Position numbers and translations under genes: made by a program. The notes beneath the pieces were generated by a model. It saw nothing but the letters and a program-made list of their open reading frames with translations. It was not told where the DNA came from and did not search any database. A stretch of 64,000 nt of DNA, taken from assembly GCA_015061805.1 (NCBI GenBank), contig SUVV01000001.1:62001-126000 (forward strand). The letters run 5' to 3'. Position 1 is the stretch's first letter. Each line of letters opens with the position of its first letter. Positions 46,273 through 56,205 of the stretch are shown in pieces. Origin of the DNA: Lentisphaerota bacterium (GTDB lineage Bacteria; Verrucomicrobiota; Lentisphaeria; Victivallales; Victivallaceae).

Positions 46273-48792
46273 TCAACTTTTTTCCGGCATTACCAGAATC
46301 GAACATCCGGCAACGTTGGAAAAAACCTTTTTCAATGCTGCTTCAAATTTCGCTCTGGGGTAAGAGCGGAGCATATCGCTTTTCTGCAGACAGACTCCTG
46401 CATCGAAACCGTAATAGTTTTCCAGCAGCGCACTACGCAGTAACAATTCCGGCTTGGCAAAATGCAATTCGCACTCAAAACCGGCACTGCGGCGGGCGGC
46501 TTCAAACTCCTCATCGCTGAATCGTCCGGCGGCGAGCCGTTCGATCTCAGCTTCAAACAGTTCCAACACCTGCTCCCCTGCCCCCGGAGTGGTCATCGCG
46601 TAGAAACTGACCATACCGGAGTGAAATCCGCTGGAAAAAGTCATGCCGACCGAATAACTCAACGCATTATCTTCCCGAACTGTCTTGAACAACTTTGAAC
46701 CCAAACCGTTTTCCATCGATGAGAGTATTTCCAAAGCATTGACCGTATCGGCATCATCCAGAGCCGCGCCCGGGATCTCGCGAAGTGCGACTGTCTGTTC
46801 CCGTTTGAGCGAAAAGGTTTCGCGGCAGTGTGCCTCCGGGAAGTGCGGTTTTTCCGGCAGGCTTCCGGCACAGCCTTTGCAGAAATTCAATTTGGCAGCG
46901 AACTTCTCTGCCAAAGCAAGCGCTTCGGCAACCGAACAATCTCCGCCGATGGCAAGCGCCGCCCGGTCGATATCCCAGAGTGAACTGTAAAAGGCTTTCA
47001 CATCTTCAAGCGTAAGATTTTGCAAATCAGCCTCGTTCCCGGAAGTTCCGAAAGCGTAAGGATGAGTGCCGTAAAGCAGTTTTCCCGCCCGGTCAAAGGC
47101 GGCCTTTACCGGATGTTCGGCACGGACTTTGAGTTGTTCGAGCAAATAGGTGCGTTCCCGCTCAAAAATCTCCTGAGTAAACACCGCATCCGCAAGAAGC
47201 GTACTGATAAATTCCATCGCCGGAGCAAATTTGCGCTTCGGCACACTGAAATCAAGCATCAACGAATTTCCTCCGGAGGAAACATCGATATCAATACACA
47301 ATTCATCAAGACGCTTCAATACCGCCGTTTCGCCCATATCAGCAGTACGGGAGCAGATCATCGCGGCACAAAGTTGGGATATCCCGGCTTTGCCCGGTGC
47401 TTCAAAAATCGTCCCGCCGGGCAGGATCATGGAGAAACAGCACAGCGGCAGCGATTTATCCGGAGCAATGATCAGGGACAAGCCGTTTTCAAGTGAAGAA
47501 ACTTTCAACTCTGGAGTTCCGGTGCTCCCGGGAGCCGGAACTTTCCGATTCTCCGGAACCTGACGCACTTTTATCCAGCGGTCACTGCCCAGCATGGAAG
47601 AAGCAATCGTTTTTATGGTATCGATATCGACAGCTTGAAGTTGTTCCACAAAGCGGTCGCCGGCGCCGGGATCTCCGGCATGATGGACACCCTCAGCGAT
47701 TTCGGCAGCAACATTGAGCAGATTCCGCAATCCCCGCAGACGGTCGGCATACTGCTGACCTTTTTCCCGGTTCATCCGGGCGGCGCTGATTTTGCCGGCG
47801 GCACAATTTTCGAGGATTTTTTTCAGCTCTTTTTCGGCGCGGTTAAAGTTGCGCGGCTCACACTCCAGACTGACCCCGGCAAGCGACCGGTTGCCCAGCG
47901 GGAAACAGAAACTCCGGGCGGCAAGCGCAGAACGGCTGCCGATGACCATTTCCGCGTTGAGTACAGCCCCCTCTCCGGTGCCGAGCATGCCAAAGAGAAT
48001 ATCTGCCGCCGGAAGCAGCGGAGAACCGAATTCCGGAGCCTGCACACCCCACATCAACCGGGTCAGCGGGTCATTGAAAATCAGATCAGCCGACCTGCCG
48101 CCGGTCGGAACATTTTCCTGCGGAAGAACGATTTCCGCAAGATTTTTTCTCTGCCATGAACCGAATTTTTCGCCGATATATTCATAAACTTCTTCCACCT
48201 GCGCATTACCGACGATCACCGCGAAACTGCGGCCGGGAGTATAGCGCGCTTCATGATATTCCCGCGCCATATCACAGGTAACGCTGGAGATCAGTTCCCG
48301 GTATCCGATGACCGGATGGCGCAGCGGATGGGAAACAAACATGGTACGCAGGAATTTTTCCAACATCCGGGTAGAAATATTATCCATGGAGCGTTCACAC
48401 TCCCGGAGGATGACCTCTTTTTCCCGGATGAAGCGTTCCGCCGGAAGTTCCGGGAAACGTACCATCGAACTCAACATATCGATTCCGGTGCGCCACGATT
48501 CTTTCGGCAGGGTCATCCGGTAGCAGGTGCGGTCACAACCGGTGTAGGCGTTGAGATCGCCGCCGAGAGCAGTCACCGTATCCGCAACAGCGTGTCCGGG
48601 ATAGCCCTGACACCCCTGAAACAGCATGTGTTCAAGAAAATGCGAAAGGCCGTATCCAAGAAATTTACCCTCATGGATACTTCCGGTGGCTACATGGATC
48701 TGCATTTCCACCCCGGGACCGTTCCGGTGCAGAAAATAGAGCCGGAAACCGTTTGCCAATTCAAAACTGGCGGTATTTTTCAAAAAATCCAT
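46273..48792 (-). CDS. M16 family metallopeptidase, two-domain
   Basis: GLSHFLEHMLFQGCQGYPG (HxxEH), second inactive-like domain. Confidence 0.92.
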   Translation of the reverse strand: MDFLKNTASFELANGFRLYFLHRNGPGVEMQIHVATGSIHEGKFLGYGLSHFLEHMLFQGCQGYPGHAVADTVTALGGDLNAYTGCDRTCYRMTLPKESWRTGIDMLSSMVRFPELPAERFIREKEVILRECERSMDNISTRMLEKFLRTMFVSHPLRHPVIGYRELISSVTCDMAREYHEARYTPGRSFAVIVGNAQVEEVYEYIGEKFGSWQRKNLAEIVLPQENVPTGGRSADLIFNDPLTRLMWGVQAPEFGSPLLPAADILFGMLGTGEGAVLNAEMVIGSRSALAARSFCFPLGNRSLAGVSLECEPRNFNRAEKELKKILENCAAGKISAARMNREKGQQYADRLRGLRNLLNVAAEIAEGVHHAGDPGAGDRFVEQLQAVDIDTIKTIASSMLGSDRWIKVRQVPENRKVPAPGSTGTPELKVSSLENGLSLIIAPDKSLPLCCFSMILPGGTIFEAPGKAGISQLCAAMICSRTADMGETAVLKRLDELCIDIDVSSGGNSLMLDFSVPKRKFAPAMEFISTLLADAVFTQEIFERERTYLLEQLKVRAEHPVKAAFDRAGKLLYGTHPYAFGTSGNEADLQNLTLEDVKAFYSSLWDIDRAALAIGGDCSVAEALALAEKFAAKLNFCKGCAGSLPEKPHFPEAHCRETFSLKREQTVALREIPGAALDDADTVNALEILSSMENGLGSKLFKTVREDNALSYSVGMTFSSGFHSGMVSFYAMTTPGAGEQVLELFEAEIERLAAGRFSDEEFEAARRSAGFECELHFAKPELLLRSALLENYYGFDAGVCLQKSDMLRSYPRAKFEAALKKVFSNVAGCSILVMPEKS

Positions 48793-48807
48793 AACAGCAG
48801 CAGAACC

Positions 48808-49209
48808 TCAATCAATGGTAGAACAAAACGGTTCACGCCAGGAACATTCTTTCTCCGTAAGCGCCGGAACCGGTTCAAAATCAATATTGAAATCTTCCGG
48901 TGAATCATCTTCCGAAGCCGAAAGCAGATTTACCGAAATCAGCAGATAGACAACTTTACCCACATCCGAAGCCCGGCGCAAACCGAACTCCTGCAGTACC
49001 AGATGGGCAACTGCCCCATACTCTTTGATCGCCAGCGCCCTGGCGCCTTTGAGCAGTTCAAGAGCGGTAACATGCCGATGCGCAGGAAGTCTGCCGACAG
49101 TAAAATTCACCGCTTCCGCGACAAAGCGGTAAGCGTCGGCGGTATAAGCTGTTTCTCTTTCTGTTAAAAGAGCAATTTTATTTTCAAACTCACGATCCAT
49201 AGATATCAC
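48808..49209 (-). CDS. Minf_1886-like conserved protein
   Basis: YTADAYRFVAEAVNFTVGRL, HVTALELLKGARALAIKEYGAVAHLVLQEFGLRRASDVGKVVYLLI. Confidence 0.7.
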   Translation of the reverse strand: MISMDREFENKIALLTERETAYTADAYRFVAEAVNFTVGRLPAHRHVTALELLKGARALAIKEYGAVAHLVLQEFGLRRASDVGKVVYLLISVNLLSASEDDSPEDFNIDFEPVPALTEKECSWREPFCSTID

Positions 49210-50198
49210 TCATTCTTACTTTCAGCCCCCAGCAGAAAACCGGGGTTATTGCTGATCAGGTCACACAATTTACGCATCGCTTCAAGCATATCGTTGAGTT
49301 TGCTGATGCTGACCGCCAACTCCTGCCGGGTATCGGTGACTGCGGCAGAAACCTTGCGGATTTCGCTGGAGGTTTCCGGGAGCTGCATTTCACCTGCGGT
49401 TTTGGAAAGCTGATTCATCAAACTGCTTACGCCGTCAAGATTGCGGTCGACCTTGTCCACGATTTCACTCATGCGCCGTTCGCTCATGACCTTATTCAAA
49501 GTGGAGGTGGTTTTCTCCAGATTGGCAGTAAGTTTTGCGACATTGAGCATGGTTGTCTTGATTTCCGGCGCGGAAAGGGTGGAATTCAACTCCTTGAGCA
49601 CTTCTTCAACTTCGTCGAAAATACCATCAAAGTTGACCTTGGACAACCGGTCGAGCGACCGGGTCATCGCCACCATCAAATCTTTGAAAGGTGAACCTTT
49701 GGACGGGATGAAGATATTTCCACTCTGCCGGACAACAACGGGAACTGCGGCGATTTCCGAACCGGGTTTTTCATAATAGTCCAGACTCACATACTTCATA
49801 CCGGTGATACCGGCGAATTCCAGACGACAGCGCAATCCCTGTTCGATATCCTTATTGATAAACTCACGGAAATTATTTTCAGATGTCTCAAAGTCGCCGA
49901 TGTCGCCCACACCTTGAAAGTGGTCAAGTTCGATTGCCATATCGACTTTGATAAGTTTATCGTTGGCAACGATGGTGATTTTACGGACGGAACCGACCTT
50001 TACCCCCTGATATTTGACTTCAGAACCGACACTCAATCCCTGAACTGATTCCGCAAACACCGAAGATATCAACGTCTTGCGGACAAAGACCTGCGAAAGT
50101 CCGAAATAAAACAGCATCAGAATAAACAACAGCAAACTCAATGCCACAAAAATACCTGACCGCAAACGGCTTTTACGCTCATTCATTATTATATACAC
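49206..50198 (-). CDS. MCE/MlaD family lipid-transport protein
   Basis: Single TM then VFAESVQGLSVGSEVKYQGVKVGSVRKI. Confidence 0.88.
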   Translation of the reverse strand: MYIIMNERKSRLRSGIFVALSLLLFILMLFYFGLSQVFVRKTLISSVFAESVQGLSVGSEVKYQGVKVGSVRKITIVANDKLIKVDMAIELDHFQGVGDIGDFETSENNFREFINKDIEQGLRCRLEFAGITGMKYVSLDYYEKPGSEIAAVPVVVRQSGNIFIPSKGSPFKDLMVAMTRSLDRLSKVNFDGIFDEVEEVLKELNSTLSAPEIKTTMLNVAKLTANLEKTTSTLNKVMSERRMSEIVDKVDRNLDGVSSLMNQLSKTAGEMQLPETSSEIRKVSAAVTDTRQELAVSISKLNDMLEAMRKLCDLISNNPGFLLGAESKNE

Positions 50199-50204
50199 TC
50201 CTTT

Positions 50205-50975
50205 TCAACAACAGCGGTTATGGGAAAGTCCACCCCGGTTGAGAAAATCTCTCACCCACGGGTCGTCACAATTTTTCAAAAGATATTCCGGAGAACCGTC
50301 AGCAACTATCGTCCGTCGTGCTTTGTCCAGCATCAATCCCCGGTCACCGATGGCGAAAATACTGTCAAGTTCATGGGTGATAACCACGACCGTTGCGCCG
50401 ATGGTGTCGCGCAAATTCAGGATCAGACGGTCAAGGTCAGCCGAACTCAAAGGGTCAAGCCCGGCAGATGGTTCATCAAAAAACAAAAGATCAGGATCAA
50501 GCGCCAGCGCCCGGGCAAGTCCGGCGCGCTTACGCATACCTCCGGAAAGTTCCGACGGCATAAAATCTCCGAAATCGGCAAGTCCGACCAATTCCAGTTT
50601 TTTGCGGACGACCTCCATTCGTTCGTCCGGCGGCAGATCGGTATATTCACGCAACGGCAGTTCGACATTTTCCGCGACGGTCATTGAACCGAAAAGCGCT
50701 CCGCCCTGATAGGTGACTCCGAAACTCCGCATGATCGCCTTTTTTTCCTCTTCTGAAGCGGTCACAATACTGCGGTTACGGATAAAAACATCACCTTTCA
50801 TCGGCTCATAGAGACCGATCAGGTGCTTGAGCAAAGTACTTTTTCCACAACCGGAACCGCCCATAATGCAGACGATTTCACCGGCGGAAATCGAAAAATT
50901 GAGATTTTCCAGCACGACACGTTCTCCGTATCCGATGGTAAGATCCTGAACTTTTATCACATTCTCTTTTGCCAT
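50205..50975 (-). CDS. ABC transporter ATP-binding protein, MlaF-like
   Basis: GGSGCGKSTLLKHLIGL, LSGGMRKRAGLARALALDPDLLFFDEPSAGLDP. Confidence 0.93.
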   Translation of the reverse strand: MAKENVIKVQDLTIGYGERVVLENLNFSISAGEIVCIMGGSGCGKSTLLKHLIGLYEPMKGDVFIRNRSIVTASEEEKKAIMRSFGVTYQGGALFGSMTVAENVELPLREYTDLPPDERMEVVRKKLELVGLADFGDFMPSELSGGMRKRAGLARALALDPDLLFFDEPSAGLDPLSSADLDRLILNLRDTIGATVVVITHELDSIFAIGDRGLMLDKARRTIVADGSPEYLLKNCDDPWVRDFLNRGGLSHNRCC

Positions 50976-50977
50976 GC

Positions 50978-51763
50978 TCACCACCCCGCAAAAGAAAAGA
51001 GTACCGTCATCACGGCATCCGAGATCACGACCAGAAAAATCGACATCACCACCGCTTTGGTGGCACTGCGTCCGACCCCTTGAGCATCTCCGCTGCCGGA
51101 GAAGCCGCAATAGCATCCGGCGAGAGTGATCAAAACAGCATAAACCAGACTCTTGGACAGACCGACCAGCATGCTTCCGGCATCAAGGACATCAATTGTC
51201 CGGGTCCAGTATGCGGCGGCAGGGATGCCGGAGACTGTCACGCCGACGGACATGCCGCCGAGAATACCGGCGGCATCGCCGCAAACACTCAAAAGCGGCA
51301 TTGCCAGAATCATCGCACAGAGTTTGGGCAATACCAGATACCCCTCCTGAGAAATACCGAGAGTTGTCAATGCGGAGAGTTCTTCATTGACCTTCATAGT
51401 GCCGATTTCGGCGGCGAAAGCAGAACCTGCTCTGCCGGTGGCAATGATCGCCACCATCAGCGGGCCGAGTTCCTTGAGTACGGAAAATCCGATCAAATCA
51501 ACCAGAAAAATCTCCGTTCCGACCTTGCTCATCTGGATCGCCCCCTGAATTCCCAGGACAACGCCCATCAGGTAACAGAGCAGCAGCACAATGAGCAGAG
51601 ATTGACAACCGCAGAGGTCAAAGTAGTAAAAAAATTCCCGCCACCGGCGCCCCCGGCGGTGGAACAATTCCGGCAGGGCCTTGGTGACAGCACCGATGAA
51701 AACCAGAACTTCCACAGTCGGAGCAAGGATTTTTTTCAGGCGGTCCACCGTGATCATCTCCAC
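50978..51763 (-). CDS. ABC transporter permease, MlaE-like
   Basis: ELGPLMVAIIATGRAGSAFAAEIGTMKVNEELSALTTLGI. Confidence 0.93.
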   Translation of the reverse strand: MEMITVDRLKKILAPTVEVLVFIGAVTKALPELFHRRGRRWREFFYYFDLCGCQSLLIVLLLCYLMGVVLGIQGAIQMSKVGTEIFLVDLIGFSVLKELGPLMVAIIATGRAGSAFAAEIGTMKVNEELSALTTLGISQEGYLVLPKLCAMILAMPLLSVCGDAAGILGGMSVGVTVSGIPAAAYWTRTIDVLDAGSMLVGLSKSLVYAVLITLAGCYCGFSGSGDAQGVGRSATKAVVMSIFLVVISDAVMTVLFSFAGW

Positions 51764-51778
51764 ACCGTTTTTCCGGGA

Positions 51779-52576
51779 TCAAAACATCCGTCCGCCCCGG
51801 CGCTGGGGCTTCATTTTAGGTTCTTCAAGCATCAGGGCATACCACATCTCGTTGAATCCGGAGTTGCTGAAATGCTTGACTTTGCCGTTGACAAGATGTT
51901 CGATATTGTCGAGCAGCACCTGATGGTCGCTGAGTTTTTTTGCGTTGAGCAGAGCATCCAACGCCGACTTGGTGTCATCTTTTTTGAGTTTCATCCAGGC
52001 GTAAACACAGGCGATGAAGGCTCTGGTATCGCCGCGGAAGCGGCGGATGATCCGCTTGTAGAATTTATCCAGTCCGGCATCATTGGTACGGTACATGCGA
52101 ACCATTTTCACCGCAACCGTCTGAGGGTCAAGCATCATTGCCTGCGGGAGCAGTTCATCGACCATCTTGTTGTCCTTGAGCTGGAAATAAAGCTGAACTT
52201 TCATCGAAGCGATCTGCTTTTTGAGCATCGGACTCCACTTGTAGAGCGATTTGAAATCGTCGGTGGCTTCCAGAGCGCGCAAAGTGGCATCACGCTGGAT
52301 CTTTTCGATGATGGGGCGAACGCCATTCATACTGGACTGGGGGCGGCGGCTGAACATGTCCACCTGACGGTTGACCTTGTTCTGACCGTCTTCCATGATC
52401 TGCTGGATTTTAAGTTGTTTCGCCATACTGGCGCGGCGCAGCAGCAAACCGAGGATGACCCATCCGACCAGCATAAAGACAATACCGGTGGCGATTCCCC
52501 ACCCGGTTCCCCACTGGGTATAAGCGCCGTAAGCGCTGCAAAAACCGATAAAAACGATTAAAAAAGTTCCCAACAT
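51779..52576 (-). CDS. Membrane-anchored protein of unknown function
   Basis: Two N-terminal TM segments, helical repeat-like C-terminus; no family recognised. Confidence 0.6.
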   Translation of the reverse strand: MLGTFLIVFIGFCSAYGAYTQWGTGWGIATGIVFMLVGWVILGLLLRRASMAKQLKIQQIMEDGQNKVNRQVDMFSRRPQSSMNGVRPIIEKIQRDATLRALEATDDFKSLYKWSPMLKKQIASMKVQLYFQLKDNKMVDELLPQAMMLDPQTVAVKMVRMYRTNDAGLDKFYKRIIRRFRGDTRAFIACVYAWMKLKKDDTKSALDALLNAKKLSDHQVLLDNIEHLVNGKVKHFSNSGFNEMWYALMLEEPKMKPQRRGGRMF

Positions 52577-52594
52577 GATAAAAACTCCTTGAGT

Positions 52595-54040
52595 TTAGCG
52601 TTTACGTTTACGCTGTTTGGCACGTTCTTTTTTGGCAAGTTTGGCAAGTTTCTTGCGTTTTTCCTGCTCTTTTTTGCTCAAACCGGCCGGCGCGCATTGG
52701 AAGCCGCCGCCGGGGACGAATTCCGGCATGGTTCCGCCCGCCATCATTTTGCCGAGCATGCCGCCGGGACGCATCATCTTGCGCATCATTTCAAACTGCT
52801 TGATAAATGAACTGACCGCTTCCGTCGGCATACCGCAACCTCTGGCAATACGCTTGCGGCGGGAGAAGTCCATCAGATCGGGGTTTTCACGTTCAGCCGG
52901 AGTCATGGACAAGACCATGGCTTCCATGCGTTTGAGCGCGCCGGTATCGACTCCGGACATCGCGTTGGAAAGCTGTTTTCCGCCGGGCAGAAATTTCAAG
53001 ATTCCTTCCATACCGCCCAAACGGGAAATCTGCTTGAGCTGAGTGAGGAAGTCATTGTAATCGAACTGGTTCTTTTTAAGTTTGGCATAGAGTTTTTTGG
53101 ACTCTTCTTCGTCGATTTCGGCGGCAGCTTTTTCCACGAGAGAGACGACGTCGCCCATGCCGAGAATACGGCTCGCCATGCGGTCGGGATAGAAGACCTC
53201 CAGAGCATCAAGTTTTTCACCCATACCGGCGAACTTGATCGGCACTCCGGTAACCTGACGGATGCTCAATGCCGCACCACCGCGGGCATCACCGTCAAGT
53301 TTGGTCAGGATGAAACCGGTAAGTTCAAGTGCTTCGTGGAAGTGCTTTCCGACCGAAACCGCCTCCTGACCGAGCGCGGCATCCGCCACCAGGAGGATAT
53401 CATCCGGCATAACGGCCTGACGGATGCGGATGAGTTCCTGCACCATCATATCATCGATCTGAAGCCGTCCGGCGGTATCGATGATCACACAATCCATTCC
53501 CTGCGCCCGGGCTTCCGCGACGGCATCCGAAGCGATAGCGGCGACATTTACACTGGTGCGTTCAACGTGTACCGGAACCCCGATCTCCTTACCGAGAGTT
53601 TCCAACTGATCGATAGCGGCGGGACGGTAAACGTCACCGGCGACCAGCAGAACCCGCTTGCCGTCACGCTTGAGTTTGAGGGCAAGTTTACCGGCGGTGG
53701 TGGTTTTACCGCTGCCGTGGAGACCTACCAGCATGATGACCGAGGGACGGCTTTTGAATTCCAGTTCCCGGACACCGCCGCCGAGCAGTTCGACGATAGC
53801 ATCATTGACCACCCGGACGACCTGCTGTCCCGGGGTAACGCTTTTCAGCACTTCCTGACCGATGCATTCGGCTTTTACCTTTTCGATAAAAGCGGAAACG
53901 ACTTCGATATTTACGTCGGCCTCCAACAAAGCCAGCCGGATCTCCCGCATCGCATCTGCGATATTGGATTCCGAAAGGCGGCTCTCTCCACGCAGTTTCT
54001 TGAATACTGCGTGGAGTTTGTCACTCAGTGAATCAAACAT
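52595..54040 (-). CDS. ffh: Signal recognition particle protein Ffh
   Basis: GLHGSGKTTTAGKLA, DTAGRLQID, TKLDGDARGGAALS. Confidence 0.97.
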   Translation of the reverse strand: MFDSLSDKLHAVFKKLRGESRLSESNIADAMREIRLALLEADVNIEVVSAFIEKVKAECIGQEVLKSVTPGQQVVRVVNDAIVELLGGGVRELEFKSRPSVIMLVGLHGSGKTTTAGKLALKLKRDGKRVLLVAGDVYRPAAIDQLETLGKEIGVPVHVERTSVNVAAIASDAVAEARAQGMDCVIIDTAGRLQIDDMMVQELIRIRQAVMPDDILLVADAALGQEAVSVGKHFHEALELTGFILTKLDGDARGGAALSIRQVTGVPIKFAGMGEKLDALEVFYPDRMASRILGMGDVVSLVEKAAAEIDEEESKKLYAKLKKNQFDYNDFLTQLKQISRLGGMEGILKFLPGGKQLSNAMSGVDTGALKRMEAMVLSMTPAERENPDLMDFSRRKRIARGCGMPTEAVSSFIKQFEMMRKMMRPGGMLGKMMAGGTMPEFVPGGGFQCAPAGLSKKEQEKRKKLAKLAKKERAKQRKRKR

Positions 54041-54249
54041 CTAATTCCTGCTTTCCTTATTTATTTTATATTTTACATAAAGACACATTCATCTTTTAAT
54101 ATAACATTAATAATGCGCTTCGTCAAGATGCCTTAAAATTTTTCGATAAAAAATCATAGAATTCCCTCTCACGACTTGACAGGAAATAAAAAATCGTTTA
54201 TAGTATATCGGATTATGATAACGAGAACGTCAAAAGAAGGATTTTTACC

Positions 54250-54957
54250 ATGCCGACGCCCAAAATATCCGCTTTGCTCAAACTTCAAGCCCTCGATATG
54301 CGCTGCCGCGACCTCAAACTGCGCGCGACGTCCATCCCCAAAGAACTGGACAAGATCATCGCCCGCCGCGATTCTCTCAATGCGGCAACTGCCGCCGCCG
54401 CCGACAAAGTCAAAAAGATGGAACTTGCCATAAAAGCACGCGAAGGTGAGATCCAGACCCTCAACGCCGAAAGCACCAAACTCCAGCAGCAGTCTGCGCT
54501 GGTCAAGAAAAATAATGAATATCAGGCAATGCTCGCCGGTATCGCCCAGAATAAAGAAAAAATCGGCGCTATCGAAGAAGATCTGCTGATAAAATTCGAT
54601 GAACTCGAAGTTATCAAAGCAGAAGCCGAACGCGTCCGCCGTACCAATGCCGCCGAATTGCGCGCCGCCCGGCAGGAGTTTGAAGAACTCCTCGGTTTCT
54701 CAAAAACCTGCGAAGCGGAAGTTGCCAAACTGATCAAGGAACGCCCCGCATTACTCTCCGGTATTCCGACCGATCTGCTTTCCCGTTACGAACGGCTGCT
54801 CAAAGGCAAAGATCAGGGCGCCCCGCTGGTTCAACTGGAAAACGGCTGCTGCGGCAACTGCCACATGCGGGTAACGCTGCAAACTTTGAACCAGCTTTCC
54901 AAAGGCGAACTGGAAAGCTGCGATAACTGTCAACACCTCATCTACACCGAAGATTGA
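54250..54957 (+). CDS. Coiled-coil protein with C-terminal C4 zinc ribbon
   Basis: CCGNCHMRV...CDNCQHLIY. Confidence 0.8.
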   Translation: MPTPKISALLKLQALDMRCRDLKLRATSIPKELDKIIARRDSLNAATAAAADKVKKMELAIKAREGEIQTLNAESTKLQQQSALVKKNNEYQAMLAGIAQNKEKIGAIEEDLLIKFDELEVIKAEAERVRRTNAAELRAARQEFEELLGFSKTCEAEVAKLIKERPALLSGIPTDLLSRYERLLKGKDQGAPLVQLENGCCGNCHMRVTLQTLNQLSKGELESCDNCQHLIYTED

Positions 54958-54969
54958 TCGGAAATATTT

Positions 54970-56205
54970 ATGAGTGGTTTCTTTTCCTCCAAAGAACGGG
55001 ATTTTGAAGAACTGGTCTACCGGGGCGTTGAATCCGACGAACTGGACTACAAAACCCACATGTCATGGAATTCCATGCCGCGCAGTGCCAAAGGTAAACT
55101 TTTGCGCCACCTGGTCGCATTTGCCAATACCCGGGGCGGTTATCTGGTCATCGGAGTAGGAGAAGACCAATTCGGCAACCCCAATTTGTACACCGGGGTC
55201 AGCGCCGAAGAAGCCGGAAGTTTCGATCCATCTGCCGTCGGCAATTTTTTGAACAGCTACGTTGAACCTGCCATCGACTTCACCATTGAACGTCCGATCA
55301 TCCGGGGCAAACGTTACGTTATCTTTGTCATCAAACCGTTCAAGACCCTGCCTCACGTCTGCACCCACACCATTGAGGGAGAGATCCAAAGCGGAGTTTT
55401 CTACATCCGTACCGTTGAAGCTTCCAGCCGCCCGGCCCGCCGCGCGCTGGAAATGCAGGATCTCATCCGCCGCGCCATGCGTAACGAAAGAGAAACTCTC
55501 GGCAGAGTTCTGCGCGGCATCCTCTACGAAAACGGTTCCATTCCCTCCGGCGACAGCCATATCCGCTGTGCCGATGCCATCGAAGAGAGTGAACACTATT
55601 TCCGGCGCCGCACCTCCAGTTTCGATCTGCCGCAGATCAAATTCACCGTTGAACCGTCTCACTTTTCACCTGGAGAATTTTCGATCGAACAGTTGAAAAA
55701 AACGGTCTTCCAATCCCTGCGCCCGGATATCCGCTTTTTGCAGAAATCGGAAACCGAAGCACTGCCGACTCCCGGTTCATTGCGATACATCTCAACCAAT
55801 ACCAAACGGATGTGGCAATTTTTCGACACCGGGATATTCTGCTTTTTTGCAGTGATTTCCGAAGAAAAAGTCAACTTTGACGATATCGTTAAATTGAGCG
55901 CCGCTGCGGTGGAATTCTGTTCAAAACTCTACACCGCCTTGAACTGGCACGAAGAACTGCTTACGCTCCGGTTGGAGATCATCAATCCGGCCGCCGTAAA
56001 ATTGATCGATTGCGGTCAGGATTTCACCTTTGATGCCAACGGGAACTGCCGTTCTGAAATCATCCGCAGTGCCGCTGACCTTGCCAGCGGCAAAGAATCC
56101 CACGCCGCCCGGCTCGCCTGTAAAATCGGCGAACAATACCACATTTGCGGCTCCAAACTGGAACGGCTTTACGAAGTTGTCACCAACTGTCTGGAGTCCA
56201 AATGA
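54970..56205 (+). CDS. AlbA_2/Schlafen-type ATP-binding domain protein
   Basis: ESDELDYKTHMSW...LLRHLVAFANTRGGYLVIGVGED. Confidence 0.75.
   Translation: MSGFFSSKERDFEELVYRGVESDELDYKTHMSWNSMPRSAKGKLLRHLVAFANTRGGYLVIGVGEDQFGNPNLYTGVSAEEAGSFDPSAVGNFLNSYVEPAIDFTIERPIIRGKRYVIFVIKPFKTLPHVCTHTIEGEIQSGVFYIRTVEASSRPARRALEMQDLIRRAMRNERETLGRVLRGILYENGSIPSGDSHIRCADAIEESEHYFRRRTSSFDLPQIKFTVEPSHFSPGEFSIEQLKKTVFQSLRPDIRFLQKSETEALPTPGSLRYISTNTKRMWQFFDTGIFCFFAVISEEKVNFDDIVKLSAAAVEFCSKLYTALNWHEELLTLRLEIINPAAVKLIDCGQDFTFDANGNCRSEIIRSAADLASGKESHAARLACKIGEQYHICGSKLERLYEVVTNCLESK

Noticed and set aside
50969-52561. 530-aa plus-strand ORF antisense to MlaE and its neighbour
   Set aside because: Shadow ORF; low-complexity His/Asp/Gln-rich translation.
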